Of a stretch of DNA of 64,000 nucleotides, positions 34,512-46,829 are shown piece by piece. A program made the position numbers and the translations under genes. The stretch comes from Nocardia donostiensis (GTDB lineage: Bacteria > Actinomycetota > Actinomycetes > Mycobacteriales > Mycobacteriaceae): contig NZ_MUKP01000016.1 of assembly GCF_002081715.1 (NCBI RefSeq), positions 1 through 64,000 of the forward strand, read 5' to 3'. The notes under the pieces are model-generated. The model worked only from the letters and a program-made list of their open reading frames with translations, was not told the origin of the DNA and searched no databases. How positions within the stretch are numbered: the stretch's first letter is position 1; the number at the start of each line of letters is the position of its first letter.

Positions 34512-37500
34512 TCAGCCACGTGCGGCCTCCATAATCGCCTCATCGACATCCTTGCCGCTCTTCTCAGCCTCGGAGATAGCGAGCAGCACTTTCTTGTATT
34601 CGCGTGGCATAACCTTCACGAAGTGATTCACCTGCTGCGACCAGTCGCTCAGAATCCGGTCGGCGATCGCCGAACCGGTCTGGTCGCGATGCTGGGCGAT
34701 GATGTCGTGCAGCCAGGTGAAATCGTCACCGGACAGCGACTCGATGGCGTCGGCCTGCTCCGGATTGACCCGCGTCGGGAACTTCCCCTCGGGGTCGTAG
34801 ACGAACGCCAGCCCGCCGGACATGCCCGCGCCGAAGTTGCGTCCGGTCTCACCGAGGATGACGACGTTGCCGCCGGTCATGTATTCACAGCCGTGATCGC
34901 CGACGCCTTCGACGACCGCGGTGGCGCCGGAATTGCGGACCGCGAACCGTTCACCAACCACACCGCTGATGAATGCCTGACCGCTGGTCGCACCGAACAG
35001 GATCACATTGCCCGCGATGATGTTCTCTTCGGCGACGAAATCGGCCGGGGCGTTGAGCGACGGGCGAACCACCAGGTGGCCGCCGGAAAGGCCCTTGCCG
35101 ACATAGTCGTTCGCATCGCCGTGCACCCGCAGCGTGATACCGGCGGGAACGAACGCACCGAAGCTGTTGCCCGCCGAACCGGTGAAGGTGATGTCGATGG
35201 TGTCGTCGGGCAGGCCCGCGCCGCCGTAGAGCTTGGTCACCTCGTGGCCGAGCATGGTGCCGACGGTCCGGTTCACGTTCGTGATCTTGGTTTCGATCTT
35301 GACCGGCTTACCGCGTTCCAGCGCATCCCGGCTCTGCGTGATGAGCTGCTGGTCCAGCGCCCGGTCCAAGCCATGATCCTGTTCCTTGGTGCAGCGGCGG
35401 TCCTGGGACATGAACGCCGTCTCGACGTTGTCCAGGATCGGCGACAGGTCCAGCTTGCTGGCCTTCCAGTGCTGCTTGGCCTTGGCGGTATCGAGCAGAT
35501 CGACCCGGCCGATGGCCTCGTCCAGGGTGCGGAAGCCCAGCTGCGCCAGCAGTTCGCGGACCTCTTCGGCGATGAACATGAAGAAGTTCTCGACGAATTC
35601 CGGCTTACCGGTGAAGCGCTGGCGCAGGATCGGGTTCTGCGTGGCCACGCCCACCGGGCAGGTGTCCAGATGGCATACCCGCATCATGATGCAGCCGGAG
35701 ACGACCAGCGGAGCTGTCGCGAACCCGTACTCCTCGGCACCGAGCAGCGCCGCGATCATCACATCACGGCCGGTTTTCATCTGGCCGTCGACCTGCACCA
35801 CGATCCGGTCACGCAGACCGTTGAGCAGCAGCGTCTGCTGGGTTTCGGCCAGGCCGAGCTCCCACGGACCGCCCGCGTGCTTGAGCGAGGTCAGCGGCGA
35901 GGCGCCGGTGCCGCCGTCGTGGCCGGAGATCAGCACCACATCGGCATGGGCCTTGGAGACACCCGCCGCGACGGTGCCCACACCGGGCTCGGCGACAAGT
36001 TTCACGTGAATCCGTGCCTGCGGGTTCGCGTTCTTCAGATCGTGGATCAGCTGCGCCAGGTCCTCGATCGAGTAGATGTCGTGGTGCGGCGGCGGCGAGA
36101 TGAGGCCGACACCCGGGGTGGAGTGCCGCACCTCGGCGACCCACGGGTACACCTTGTGCGCGGGCAGCTGACCGCCCTCACCGGGCTTGGCGCCCTGGGC
36201 CATCTTGATCTGGATATCGGTGCAGTTGGTCAGGTAGTGCGCGGTGACACCGAACCGGCCGGACGCGACCTGTTTGATCGCGCTGCGGCGCCAGTCACCG
36301 TTGTCTTCCGGCTCGAACCGGGCCGGGGACTCGCCGCCCTCACCGGAGTTGGACCGGCCACCGAGCCGGTTCATCGCGATGGCCAGGGTCTCATGCGATT
36401 CCGCGGAGATCGAACCGTAACTCATCGCGCCGGTGGAGAACCGCTTGACGATCTTGCTGGCCGGCTCGACTTCCTCGATCGGGATCGGGCTGCGCGCCTT
36501 GGTCTTGAACTTGAACAGTCCGCGCAGCGAAGCCAGCCGCTCGGACTGATCGTCGACCAGCTTGGTGTACTCCTTGAAGATCGAGTACTGCCCGGATCGG
36601 GTCGCGTGCTGCAGCTTGAACACGGTATCCGGGTTGAACAGGTGGTATTCACCCTCGCGCCGCCACTGGTATTCGCCGCCGATCTCGAGCTCGCGGTGCG
36701 CGCGCTCGGTCCGGTTCTCCAGGAACGCGACCCGGTGCCGGGCTGCCACTTCGTCGGCGATCTCGTCCAAGCCGATCCCGCCCAGATGCGAGCGCAGCCC
36801 GGTGAAGTATTCGTCGACCAGGTCCTGCGACAGCCCGATCACCTGGAACAGCTGCGCGCCGTTGTAGGAGGCCATGGTCGAGATGCCCATCTTGGACATC
36901 ACCTTCAGCACACCCTTGCCTGCCGCCTTGTTGTAGTTGGCCACAGCCTTGCGGTAGGCGGCGGAGATATCAGCTTTGCCGTCGGTTTCGACGGTGCCGA
37001 GCGACAGCGCGCCGCGCTCGAGCATGTCCTCGATGGACTCGAACGCCATATACGGGTTGATCGCGGCCGCGCCGAAGCCGACCAGCATGGCCATATGGTG
37101 CACTTCGCGGGCGTCACCGGCCTCCACGACCAAGCCGACCATGGTGCGGGTGCGCTCACGCACCAGATGGTGATGCACCGACGCGGTGAGCAGCAGCGAC
37201 GGGATCGGCGCCAGCTTCTCATTGGATTCGCGGTCCGACAGCACGATGATCCGGGCGCCACCGGAGATGGCCGCCGACACCTGGGTGTTGATCGCGGTGA
37301 GCGCGGCACGCAAGCCCGCGCCGCCCTGGGCGACGGGATACAGCCCGCGCACCACCACCGAGCGCAGCCCGGGATGGCTGCCGTCGTCGTTGATGTGGAT
37401 GAGCTTGGCCAGCTCGTCGTTGTCCAGGATCGGCTGCTCGATCGCGATCTGCTTGCACGACTCGGGGGTCGGGTGCAGCAGATCGGCCTCGGGGCCGATG

Positions 37501-39176
37501 GTACGGCGCAGACTGGTGACGACCTCTTCGCGGATCGCGTCCAGCGGCGGGTTGGTGACCTGCGCGAACAGCTGCGAGAAGTAGTCGAACAGCAGCCGCG
37601 GCCGCGCCGAGAGCACCGCGATGGGGGTGTCGGTGCCCATCGAGCCGAGCGCTTCGCCACCGGTGCGGGCCATCGGCGAGATCAGCAGGTTCAGTTCCTC
37701 GGTGGTGTATCCGAAGATCTGCTGGCGGATCAGCACCCGGTCGTGCGGCATATGCACATGCGGCCGGTCGGGCAGATCGGACAGCTGTTCGACACCGGCA
37801 TCCAGCCATTCCCGGTAGGGATGCTCGGCGGCCAGCTGGGACTTGATCTCCTCGTCGCCGACGATCCGGCCCTGCGCGGTGTCGACCAGGAACATCCGGC
37901 CGGGTTGCAACCGGACCTTCTTGACTACCTTGGCTGGGTCGATATCGAGCACACCGACCTCGGAGGCCATCACGACCAGGCCGTCTTCGGTGACCCAGAC
38001 CCGGCTGGGGCGCAGACCGTTGCGGTCGAGCACGGCACCGATAACGGTGCCGTCGGTGAAGCAGACCGATGCCGGTCCGTCCCACGGTTCCATCAGCATC
38101 GAGTGGTACTCGTAGAACGCCCGGCGGTCCGGGTCCATGTTCTCGTTACGTTCCCACGCCTCGGGGATCATCATCAGCACCGCGTGCGGCAGGCTGCGGC
38201 CACCCAGATGCAGCAGTTCCAGCACTTCGTCGAAGCGCGCGGTATCGCTGGCACCGGGGGTGCAGACCGGGAAGATCTTCTCCAGCCGGTTCTTGCCCGC
38301 CGAGTCGTAGCCGAAGACGTCCGAGCGCAGCAGTGCCTCGCGGGCCCGCATCCAGTTCTCGTTACCGGTGACGGTGTTGATCTCACCGTTGTGCGCGACC
38401 CGGCGGAACGGGTGGGCCAGCGGCCAGGACGGGAAGGTGTTGGTCGAAAAGCGCGAGTGCACGATGCCGAGGGCGCTTTCCACCCGGTTGTCCTGCAGGT
38501 CCAGGTAGAACGCGCGCAGCTGCGGCGTGGTGAACATGCCCTTGTAGACGAAGGTCTGCCCGGACAGGCTCGGGAAATAGACCGACTCCTTACCGACGGT
38601 GCCTTCGCCTGCGCCCGCCTTGCCGAGTTCGTGCTCGACCCGCTTGCGGATGACGTAGGCGCGGCGTTCCAGGTCCATGCCGCTCAGCTGTTCGGCGGCG
38701 CCGGCGGGCGTGCCGATGAAGATCTGGCGGAAGGTGGGCATGGCGTCGCGCGAGAGCGCGCCGAGCGACGATTCATCGATCGGCACCTCACGCCAGCCGA
38801 GCACGGTGAGGCCTTCTTCGTGGACGATCTTTTCCACGCCGTATGCCGCGACGGCTGCGTCGCGGCGTGCCTGGGGCAGGAAGGCGATCCCGGAGGCGTA
38901 AGAGCCTTCCGGCGGCAACTCGAAATCGACCACGGAGCGGAAGAACCGGTCCGGGATCTGGATCAGGATGCCCGCGCCGTCCCCGGAGTTGGGTTCAGCG
39001 CCCGCGGCTCCACGGTGTTCCAGGTTCAACAGGGCCGTAATAGCTTTGTCGACGATGTCACGGCTGCGACGGCCGTGCATATCCACGACGAACGCGACAC
39101 CACAGGCGTCGTGTTCGTTCGCGGGGTCGTAGAGACCGATGGGTCCAGGTGACCTGTGGCCAGGAAGTTGCGTCAT
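34512..39176 (-). CDS. gltB: Glutamate synthase large subunit
   Basis: A 1554-residue enzyme. From the ATG at 39176, residues 1-24 form a propeptide removed to expose Cys25 ([11 protein letters not shown]), the nucleophile of the class II glutaminase domain. A central domain, then the FMN-binding synthase domain with the 3Fe-4S cysteines ([15 protein letters not shown]), and the C-terminal GXGXG helix follow. It produces glutamate with GltD. The frame runs to 39218, but the residues before [10 protein letters not shown] lack similarity. A long upstream region, 39177-40175, holds its promoter. Confidence 0.95.
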   Translation of the reverse strand: MTQLPGHRSPGPIGLYDPANEHDACGVAFVVDMHGRRSRDIVDKAITALLNLEHRGAAGAEPNSGDGAGILIQIPDRFFRSVVDFELPPEGSYASGIAFLPQARRDAAVAAYGVEKIVHEEGLTVLGWREVPIDESSLGALSRDAMPTFRQIFIGTPAGAAEQLSGMDLERRAYVIRKRVEHELGKAGAGEGTVGKESVYFPSLSGQTFVYKGMFTTPQLRAFYLDLQDNRVESALGIVHSRFSTNTFPSWPLAHPFRRVAHNGEINTVTGNENWMRAREALLRSDVFGYDSAGKNRLEKIFPVCTPGASDTARFDEVLELLHLGGRSLPHAVLMMIPEAWERNENMDPDRRAFYEYHSMLMEPWDGPASVCFTDGTVIGAVLDRNGLRPSRVWVTEDGLVVMASEVGVLDIDPAKVVKKVRLQPGRMFLVDTAQGRIVGDEEIKSQLAAEHPYREWLDAGVEQLSDLPDRPHVHMPHDRVLIRQQIFGYTTEELNLLISPMARTGGEALGSMGTDTPIAVLSARPRLLFDYFSQLFAQVTNPPLDAIREEVVTSLRRTIGPEADLLHPTPESCKQIAIEQPILDNDELAKLIHINDDGSHPGLRSVVVRGLYPVAQGGAGLRAALTAINTQVSAAISGGARIIVLSDRESNEKLAPIPSLLLTASVHHHLVRERTRTMVGLVVEAGDAREVHHMAMLVGFGAAAINPYMAFESIEDMLERGALSLGTVETDGKADISAAYRKAVANYNKAAGKGVLKVMSKMGISTMASYNGAQLFQVIGLSQDLVDEYFTGLRSHLGGIGLDEIADEVAARHRVAFLENRTERAHRELEIGGEYQWRREGEYHLFNPDTVFKLQHATRSGQYSIFKEYTKLVDDQSERLASLRGLFKFKTKARSPIPIEEVEPASKIVKRFSTGAMSYGSISAESHETLAIAMNRLGGRSNSGEGGESPARFEPEDNGDWRRSAIKQVASGRFGVTAHYLTNCTDIQIKMAQGAKPGEGGQLPAHKVYPWVAEVRHSTPGVGLISPPPHHDIYSIEDLAQLIHDLKNANPQARIHVKLVAEPGVGTVAAGVSKAHADVVLISGHDGGTGASPLTSLKHAGGPWELGLAETQQTLLLNGLRDRIVVQVDGQMKTGRDVMIAALLGAEEYGFATAPLVVSGCIMMRVCHLDTCPVGVATQNPILRQRFTGKPEFVENFFMFIAEEVRELLAQLGFRTLDEAIGRVDLLDTAKAKQHWKASKLDLSPILDNVETAFMSQDRRCTKEQDHGLDRALDQQLITQSRDALERGKPVKIETKITNVNRTVGTMLGHEVTKLYGGAGLPDDTIDITFTGSAGNSFGAFVPAGITLRVHGDANDYVGKGLSGGHLVVRPSLNAPADFVAEENIIAGNVILFGATSGQAFISGVVGERFAVRNSGATAVVEGVGDHGCEYMTGGNVVILGETGRNFGAGMSGGLAFVYDPEGKFPTRVNPEQADAIESLSGDDFTWLHDIIAQHRDQTGSAIADRILSDWSQQVNHFVKVMPREYKKVLLAISEAEKSGKDVDEAIMEAARG

Positions 39177-39994
39177 GCCTCTGCCTTCAAGAATGTCGGC
39201 TTCCGACGGTGCGGCCATCGACTGAAACGGCCGGGCGCGGAATGCCTGTGTTGTCGAACGCTCCGTCGAGATTGCGTCCGTACGTTCCGGAAACCAGCCG
39301 CGCTGATGGTCTTCGGCGTGCAGTCACGTCTGAAGTTGTCCACCCACTCCTGTTCTGCTGGAGCTAGGGGTGACGGAACGTTTACACGTCCCTGCCTTCT
39401 ACACGTTCCCGGCTTTCGCGCGGGGTCTGTCCCGCTAGGCCGGGCACGGCTCCCGGTTATTTCCAGGGCACGCGATTCTCACCGACTTTTGTCGTGTTCG
39501 GCGTAAGAGCAAACGATAAGTCAGGTTCCGAGGCCGACCAACTAAGGTTCGGCTAATAACCAGGCGGAGCTGGGCTTCTTCATTCGGTCCTCCACGTATG
39601 CGCGTTGTCTAGTGTAAAGCAGCGTGCGGCCGTGGATCGATCCCGAATCAGCCGCCGCGCGGCGGTGACAGTACGCGGGCCGGGCTGTTCCGGAAGGCTT
39701 CGTTGCGTTCCGAGACCCACGCTCACCTGCATCGAAGATGATTTCCCCCGCCCGGTGCCGGGCAAACACATCGAGTCGCGGCTACGTTGCCGCGCGCGGG
39801 CGTGAGATGTTCGTGACAGGGTTGTGACAAGCATGGAATGCGAGCCGACCGTTCGGCCTGTTTTACTCATTGTGCATTCCGGCACACTTACAGCAAACCG
39901 GCCTACTGTGGTTTTCGGCACACCTTTCCGAGCCTCGATTTCCTTGAGTCGCCGCATGGTTCACGGTTGCGAACATCACCCCGATAACGCATAT

Positions 39995-40010
39995 TGTGAC
40001 GCTGGTCACA
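39995..40010. promoter_or_regulatory. CRP/FNR-type operator
   Basis: TGTGACGCTGGTCACA matches TGTGA-N6-TCACA exactly, the consensus of mycobacterial CRP (Rv3676). It lies about 105 bases upstream of the predicted start of the DUF4407 transcript. Confidence 0.6.
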
Positions 40011-40095
40011 TACTTGCGGCCGTGTTCGGTGTGTCGGGTCGCTGCCTGTCACGCTGTGACGCGAATCAGGTGACTTTCCCTGCGCCAACGGCGAA

Positions 40096-40101
40096 TAGGC
40101 T
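40096..40101 (+). promoter_or_regulatory. -10 hexamer of the DUF4407 gene
   Basis: TAGGCT fits TANNNT. Transcription would start near 40108, giving a leader of about 70 nt before the ATG at 40176. Confidence 0.4.
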
Positions 40102-40175
40102 CCGATCCGGTGCTGCCATGCGCCAGGACTGTCACCCGCCCTGGGCTTCTGGGACGTAGAGGATGTGGGATCCCC

Positions 40176-41798
40176 ATGACCGTCACCGGCATGTTCATCT
40201 GGCTCGGCGGAGGCCAGCCCGCCGAACTCGACGACCGGCACGAGCGAACCGGCTATGCCGTCACCGGCGCGGGCGTCGCGTCGACCGCCCTGGTGGCGGC
40301 TGCCGTCACCGCGACCGCGCTGGCCCTATCCGAGAAAGCCCCGGCAGCACCAGCAACAATGCCACTGGTCACCGCGGCCATCGCGCTGACCGCCGGGCTG
40401 GTCACCGGGCTCATCGGGCGCGCCATGGCCGGCGCCGAAAGCACCGCACGGCTCGATCGACCCGCAGGCACCCCCAACCTTCCTGCCACCGTCGGCCGGA
40501 TCTCGGTCGCTGTACTGATCGGCGTGCTGCTTGCCGAAACGGCCGCGACCGCGGTATTCGACGACGCCATCGACCGACTGTTGGACGAACGCGCTGCCAC
40601 CGCCGCCTCGACAGCTGCCGATGTGCGCGCCGCCCGCAGCGAATTGGACCGGGCCCGTGCCGAGCGCGCCGCGCTCACCGGGACCATTGCCGCGGCCAGG
40701 TCCGATATCGATAGTGCGCTGATCGTCGCCCGCTGCGAATACAACCCGACCCCGCTGTGCCCACAGACCAAGATCACCGGCGTTCCCGGCCGCGGACCTG
40801 AATCACAGGCCGCGAACGCGATGCTCGACGACGCTCGCGCGCGACTGGCCGCCGCCGAGACCCGCATCGCCCCGCTCGACCAGCGGATCGCCGACGGGCG
40901 CCGACAGTTGAGCGATGCCGAAACCGCGGCGTTCGCGCACGGCGACCGGGGGCTCGGCGCCCGCTGGACGGCGATGAACGAACACACCGGGGCGGACCGG
41001 GGTGCCCTTGCCCTGCGCCTGCTCGGTACCGCGCTGTTCCTGCTGCTTGCGCTGCTGCCGCTGATCCTGCGCTGGTGGCGCGGCGAAACCTCGCTCGACC
41101 GGCGCCGGGCCGCCCGCGCGGTACAGGACCGAGCAGATCTCGGCGCCGACACGGCGATCGCGGTCACCCAGGCGCAAATGCGAACCGAAACCGAAACCCT
41201 GCGCGCAGAACAACAACTCGCTTCCGCCCGGCTGGCCGCCGCGGCCGATACCGCGATCGATCGTGAACGGCAGCGCACCCGGGTCATCGCAGCCATCGGT
41301 GGCCTCGAAATCGGCGTTGTCGAACCTCTCATCACCACCGCAGATTCGGTCCCGGACGCTGTCCGGGACCGGCACGACGGCAACACTGCCGCCGAACTGC
41401 CCGCCCCCGCCACTCCGAAAGCGCTCCCCGCAGGCAACAGCCCCGATATCAGCAGGACGAAACCAGCTCCACCGCGTGGTCTGGAACTCCCGCTGATCGG
41501 GGCGGTGCCGTTCACCGATACCGCCGTCCGCTGGATCGGGCCGCTGGTTCCCTCCTTCGTCACGACCGCCGTCAACACCGCGACCCTGCCACTGCGCCTC
41601 GCGCAGCAAGCGCTCGACGAGGCCGAAGAAATCACCTTCACCCTGCGCAAGAGCAGGAAGCTCGCCGCCGCATCCGGCACCCGCGCGCTGGCAGGCGATA
41701 CCGTCGAGCGGCAACCGGTCACCACCGGAAGCGCCGAGCATGCCGTCCCGACGGTCATCGAAGCCGACTACACCGAGGTGGACACACACAACAGGTAG
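40176..41798 (+). CDS. DUF4407 domain membrane protein
   Basis: About 540 residues. Two hydrophobic segments near the N-terminus (TGAGVASTALVAAAVTATALA, PLVTAAIALTAGLVTGLIG), one more at VGRISVAVLIGVLLAETAA, a long periplasm-facing helical part (residues about 145-280, coiled-coil-like with RAARSELDRARAERAALTG), a membrane helix (LRLLGTALFLLLALLPLIL) and a cytosolic tail with Pro-rich linker. This topology matches DUF4407 proteins, whose role is unknown. The ATG at 40176 follows GGGA. CRP-type dyads upstream suggest control by cAMP or nutrient state. Confidence 0.75.
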   Translation: MTVTGMFIWLGGGQPAELDDRHERTGYAVTGAGVASTALVAAAVTATALALSEKAPAAPATMPLVTAAIALTAGLVTGLIGRAMAGAESTARLDRPAGTPNLPATVGRISVAVLIGVLLAETAATAVFDDAIDRLLDERAATAASTAADVRAARSELDRARAERAALTGTIAAARSDIDSALIVARCEYNPTPLCPQTKITGVPGRGPESQAANAMLDDARARLAAAETRIAPLDQRIADGRRQLSDAETAAFAHGDRGLGARWTAMNEHTGADRGALALRLLGTALFLLLALLPLILRWWRGETSLDRRRAARAVQDRADLGADTAIAVTQAQMRTETETLRAEQQLASARLAAAADTAIDRERQRTRVIAAIGGLEIGVVEPLITTADSVPDAVRDRHDGNTAAELPAPATPKALPAGNSPDISRTKPAPPRGLELPLIGAVPFTDTAVRWIGPLVPSFVTTAVNTATLPLRLAQQALDEAEEITFTLRKSRKLAAASGTRALAGDTVERQPVTTGSAEHAVPTVIEADYTEVDTHNR

Positions 41799-42400
41799 AT
41801 ACGAGCACTACCCGTCCGTCCCGCGCCCGGGCACAAGAGCACATCGTCGCCCGGCTGCGGTTGCAGCCAGGACCGAGGCGGGCACGGTAGTCCTGCACAT
41901 GATCGCCGAGGGCCCGTCCCCGAAGCGGCGATGCTGGTGTTCTTCACCGTCGATCTCCGCCGCATCGTCCTGGCCCGGTTCCGTGGGTTGGCCCACCGAG
42001 CAGCCGACCAGGAGACTGCGTTCGTCGGTATCGGCGCGGCCACAACGCGTAACGAACGAGGGCGGGCTATCCGAAAGGCGTCAGACCTGGCCGCGACAAT
42101 GGCCCCCGATGAGCCGTGCAGCGCTTTCGGCGCCGGCAGTGTGGGCCCGATTAGCCCGGCGGTCAACGCGATGGTCGCGGTGACCATACGTTGCGCAGGG
42201 GAGCAATACAACGCTCCTGATCGACTCTTACCTGCGCCTGGAAGGGCGCGGCAACAACTGGCCCCAGGGCGGTCGAGCAACTGCCGCTCGAAACCATCTC
42301 GCCTTCGCGCAGGTCGCCGAAGAAATCACCACACATATCGCCCCCGAGATATGTGTCGACAGCACTGGCAACAACCCGCGCACCGGATAGACTCGGCCGC
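41799..42400. other. Intergenic region with possible gene remnants
   Basis: About 600 bases without a convincing gene. A minus-strand frame at 41768-42280 reads TATIALTAGLIG and IVAARSD, both similar to the DUF4407 protein (TAAIALTAGLVTGLIG, IAAARSD), so this may be a decayed inverted duplicate fragment. The evidence is weak, because the matches are short. Confidence 0.35.
42388..42393 (+). promoter_or_regulatory. -10 hexamer of a probable leaderless promoter
   Basis: TAGACT ends 7 nt before the GTG at 42401 and no ribosome-binding site precedes it. It is the likely start of the MoxR membrane operon. Confidence 0.65.
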
Positions 42401-43285
42401 GTGCTGCCAGCCGCCGATGCGGCCGGCGCCGTCGGGGCGGGAGACGATCCGGTGCCGGGAAAACCCGGAACGACGGTGCCGGTCCGCCCGATGACCTTCC
42501 GGGAACTGCTCGATACACCGTTCGCGTTGATCCAGGCCGATATCGCCCGGCTCGCCGGGTTCGGTGCGGTGACGCTGCTCGCCGCTGAGCTGATCGTGGT
42601 CGGGGTGACCGCGGCAGTGTCCGGGCTGACCGATGGTTCGGACTCGGGTACGGCGTGGGCGGTCGGTGTGTCCACACTGTGTTGTGCCTGGTTGGTCCGG
42701 TTCCTGTTACGCGGGGTGACCGTCGCGGTCGGGTTGGCGCGTACCGGGGCAACACCGATCGGTCTGCAGACGGCGCTGGCTCGGCTCGGCGCCCATGCCG
42801 CGCCGCTGCTGATATTCCAGTTGCTGTTCACCCTGGTGGGAGTCGGTGTCCTCGGATTCGGCAGTCTGCTGATCATCAGCTTCCCGGCGGCGCTGGTGTG
42901 GCTGGGATGGTTGCGCGCGAAGCGGTTCGTCGCGGTGCCGGTGCTGTTCGCCGAAGGCGGCAGCCATCGGTTCGCGGTCGCGCGCGCGAAACTGCTCGCC
43001 GCGGGTATGGAATGGCCGACCACCGGGTTGTGGCTGTACCAGCGGATGCTGTTCGGGCTGCTGCTCGCACCGTTGCTCGGCGTCGTCATCTTCGTCAGCG
43101 ATGTGACCGGAACGCACCGCTGGCCGTTCATCGTCCTGCTGACTTCGGCAGTACTGCTGATCGTCGCTTTCTGCGAAATCGTCGAGGCCGCAAGCCGTGT
43201 CGTCTGCTACATCAACCTGCGTTGCCGACGGGAAGGCTTCGATATAGCCGTCCCTGCCACAGCGCAAACCGGGGTGCGACGATGA
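42401..43285 (+). CDS. Polytopic membrane protein, first gene of the MoxR module
   Basis: About 294 residues from the GTG at 42401, with a Gly/Pro-rich N-terminal tail, the segment MTFRELLDTPFALIQADIARLAG, and about five membrane helices. The first 50 residues resemble a glycerophosphoryl diester phosphodiesterase membrane-domain protein family, but the identity is not secure. It is the first gene of a run that overlaps its successor (ATGA at 43282-43285). Nothing catalytic is seen. An earlier GTG at 42353 lacks a promoter match. Confidence 0.65.
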   Translation: MLPAADAAGAVGAGDDPVPGKPGTTVPVRPMTFRELLDTPFALIQADIARLAGFGAVTLLAAELIVVGVTAAVSGLTDGSDSGTAWAVGVSTLCCAWLVRFLLRGVTVAVGLARTGATPIGLQTALARLGAHAAPLLIFQLLFTLVGVGVLGFGSLLIISFPAALVWLGWLRAKRFVAVPVLFAEGGSHRFAVARAKLLAAGMEWPTTGLWLYQRMLFGLLLAPLLGVVIFVSDVTGTHRWPFIVLLTSAVLLIVAFCEIVEAASRVVCYINLRCRREGFDIAVPATAQTGVRR

Positions 43286-44324
43286 CCGACCGCGACCCCG
43301 GAGCACATTCGCCGCCCCCGGGAATCCCCACGCTCGGCGCCGCCGCCGACCATCGCGCGGCAGCCGAACAAGCCGCCGAGCAGCGCGATTTCGATACCGC
43401 GCTGCGTGAGCAATTCCGGGCTGTCCTGCGCGGCCTGGAACAGCGCGGCGTACTCGAAGTGCGGCGCTCGCGCACGGCACGCGAGACCGCAGGTGAGGCA
43501 GGCGACGCGCTACCGCCGCAGCAGGGCAGTGCTTTCTGGCCTGCCGCCACTAGTTTCGACGAGGTGGTTTACGGCGGACGCCGAGCAGCCGAGGACGAAT
43601 ACCTGCGGCTGCTGCACGCCGACCAGTTCTCCGTCGCCGCACCGCCGCAGGGTATCGAGCCGGTGGAAGTCGAGACGGGTACAGCGGCCCGGCGCACCGG
43701 GCGCGTGGGTTTCTCGTGGCCTGGGCTGCTGCGCGATCCCCGGTTCTGGGCCACCGTCGCCGCCGTCGCGTTGATCGCGTTGCTGCTGTGGGCGGTACTG
43801 CAGTCCTGTGGCGCGCCGAGCACCCCGCCGCCACCGAAACCGCCGCAGGTGCCGCCGGACTATCCGAAGGGCAGTGGCGAACGGCCCGACCTGGACCCCG
43901 GCCCCGGTTCCGATTCGATCTTCGACAGGCTGCCCGCCCCGGTCTCCTTCGGCGGCCTGCAGTTCCTGATCGCCGCCATACTGCTGGTGTGGTGGCGGGC
44001 GCGCCGCCGCGGTGCCTTGGTCGCCGAACCGCGCCCGGTCGAGGTCGCGGCGAACGAACTGTTGGCAGGCCAAGCCGCGCTCTACCGTAAATCCGGCGAT
44101 CACGAACACACCGCCGCCAAGTTGCGTGCCGCCACACTGCGCAGGCTGCGTCCGGTGCTCGGCCTCTCCGCCGCCACCCCACCAGACCGGATGGTGGCCG
44201 AGGTCGCGAACCGGATCCGGGCCGACCCGAACGTGGTCGGTGCCGCGCTCTACGGGCCCGTGCCCGACGCCATAACCCTGGAAACTGTGGCCCTACAACT
44301 GGAATGGATCGAAGCGGAGATCGG

Positions 44325-44328
<4 letters not shown>
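43282..44328 (+). CDS. DUF4129-domain membrane protein
   Basis: A 348-residue protein. The N-terminal DUF4129-like part (QRDFDTALREQFRAVLRGLEQRGVLEVRRSRTARE) is followed by a membrane helix (FWATVAAVALIALLLWAVL), a Pro-rich outside segment, and a second hydrophobic stretch (GGLQFLIAAILLVWW) with a basic helical C-terminus. It corresponds in position to M. tuberculosis Rv3691, upstream of moxR2. ATGA overlaps join it to its neighbours on both sides. The role is unknown but probably tied to a MoxR-assembled complex. Confidence 0.7.
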
Positions 44329-45314
<986 letters not shown>

Positions 45315-45317
45315 GCC

Positions 45318-46613
45318 GTGGTCGTCACCGGTCGGTTGGCCGCCGTGGCGGCGGTGGCGGCGGTGCTGGTCGCTGTGCTGGCGCCGTCGTGGCTCGGCGT
45401 GCTCATGGCGAACTGCGTGTTGCTCGTCGCGGCCGCGCTGGATCTGGCCGCGGCGGGGCGTGCCGGGGACCTGACGTTGGCCAGGGACCCGCTCACCGTC
45501 GTCCGGCTCGACCGCCCCGTCACTATCGAACTGGTGGTGACCAACGGCGGTGATCGCCGGGTACGCGGGCTGCTGTGGGACGACTGGCCGGACAGCACAC
45601 GCGCCGAACAGCATGGGCACCGCCTCGAACTGGCTCCCGGCACCCGCGCTCGTTTCCGGACCACCCTGACCCCGAGCCTGCGCGGCGACCGGAGCGCGGG
45701 CCCGGTCACGCTGCGTCTGCTCGGCCCACTCGGTCTGGCAGGCAGACAGACGCGGCGGACGGTTCCCGCGCGGGTGCGGGCGCTGCCGCCTTTCCGCAGT
45801 GAACGACTGCTTGTGTCGAAGGCGAAGCAGCTACAGCATCTGGAGGGCCGCAATATCGCGGATATGCGCGGTCAAGGCACCGAGTTCGATTCGTTCCGCG
45901 AATACGTACCGGGCGACGATGTGCGGGCGATCGACTGGCGCGCGACCGCGCGAGCCAACGATGTACTGGTGCGCACCTGGCGTCCGGAACGCAACCGGCA
46001 CCTGCTCATGCTGCTCGACACGGGCCGGATCAGCGCGGGCCGGGTCGGCGACGGTACCCGCCTGGATGCCTCGATCGAAGCGGCTCTGCTGCTCGGCGGG
46101 CTGGCCGCCGCAGCAGGCGATTCGGTGGACCTGCTTGCCTATGACCGCGGCGTGCGCGCCGAGGTGCGGGGCGCGGGTGGGAAAGCATTGCAGCCGAGGC
46201 TGATGCACGCGATGGCCGGTGTCGTCCCCGCCCTGGTCGACACCGATTCCGCGGGTCTGGTGCGCGCCACGATCCAGCGCGCTCGCCGCCGCAGCCTCGT
46301 CGTCTGGTTCACCAGTCTCGACGGCGCTGCGGTCGAGGAGAATCTGCTGCCGGTACTGCCCGTGCTCGCGCGCCGCCACCGCGTGCTGCTGGTTTCGGTC
46401 ACCGATCCCGAGGTGGCGGCCGCGGCGCTTCGCCGCGACTCGCTCACCGATATCTACCGGGCAGCGGCCGCCGAATCGCGTATCGCCGAGCATGCACTGG
46501 TGCAGGAATCATTGCGCCGCCACGGTCTCGCGGTGGTGGCCGCGGCCCCGGACCAGCTGCCCGAGGCATTGGCCGACGAATACTTGGAACTGAAACGATC
46601 CGGCACGATGTAG
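45318..46613 (+). CDS. DUF58 domain protein (von Willebrand A-like)
   Basis: A 431-residue protein: two membrane helices at the N-terminus, a beta domain, then the DUF58 signature FREYVPGDDVRAIDWRATARAND, and a vWA-like domain (LLMLLDTGRISAG in place of a full metal site DxSxS). It is the usual partner of MoxR. The GTG at 45318 is used, four bases after the moxR stop. It matches Rv3693 by position. Role: likely membrane-linked assembly factor. Confidence 0.88.
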   Translation: MVVTGRLAAVAAVAAVLVAVLAPSWLGVLMANCVLLVAAALDLAAAGRAGDLTLARDPLTVVRLDRPVTIELVVTNGGDRRVRGLLWDDWPDSTRAEQHGHRLELAPGTRARFRTTLTPSLRGDRSAGPVTLRLLGPLGLAGRQTRRTVPARVRALPPFRSERLLVSKAKQLQHLEGRNIADMRGQGTEFDSFREYVPGDDVRAIDWRATARANDVLVRTWRPERNRHLLMLLDTGRISAGRVGDGTRLDASIEAALLLGGLAAAAGDSVDLLAYDRGVRAEVRGAGGKALQPRLMHAMAGVVPALVDTDSAGLVRATIQRARRRSLVVWFTSLDGAAVEENLLPVLPVLARRHRVLLVSVTDPEVAAAALRRDSLTDIYRAAAAESRIAEHALVQESLRRHGLAVVAAAPDQLPEALADEYLELKRSGTM

Positions 46614-46829
46614 TGCCCACAGAGTGGCGCTATTCCCGGCACAGTCGAACCGTGAACCCGAGCCGATTGCGCTCCTGCCGCCGCATCGCCATCAGCCGTC
46701 GGTCCTCATCCATCGTCCGGGCTTGCCTGCGCCGGGTTTCGTTCGGTTTGCCACCGGCCCCGTGAAGTGGATACTCCGGCTGGATCGAAACCAGGTTCGC
46801 GAGGGCGGGCCCCTTCAGGGAGGGAGGGG

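Larger units (their letters stand above)
39177..40175. other. Long regulatory intergenic region between gltB and the DUF4407 gene
   Basis: About 1 kb without a supported gene. It separates divergent gltB and the DUF4407 gene and has a perfect CRP-type dyad at 39995-40010, a second dyad GTCACGCTGTGAC at 40048-40060, and a -10 hexamer TAGGCT at 40096-40101. Small frames on either strand lack a ribosome site or similarity. A lower-GC part runs from about 39480 to 39560. Confidence 0.6.

Noticed and set aside
34416..39152. Very long plus-strand open frame opposite gltB
   Set aside because: It is a shadow of gltB caused by high-GC codon use, and its sequence has no family pattern.
39543..39561. 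Iron-box-like TAAGGTTCGGCTAATAACC upstream of gltB
   Set aside because: The left half is good but the right half lacks the palindrome, giving only 12 of 19 matches.
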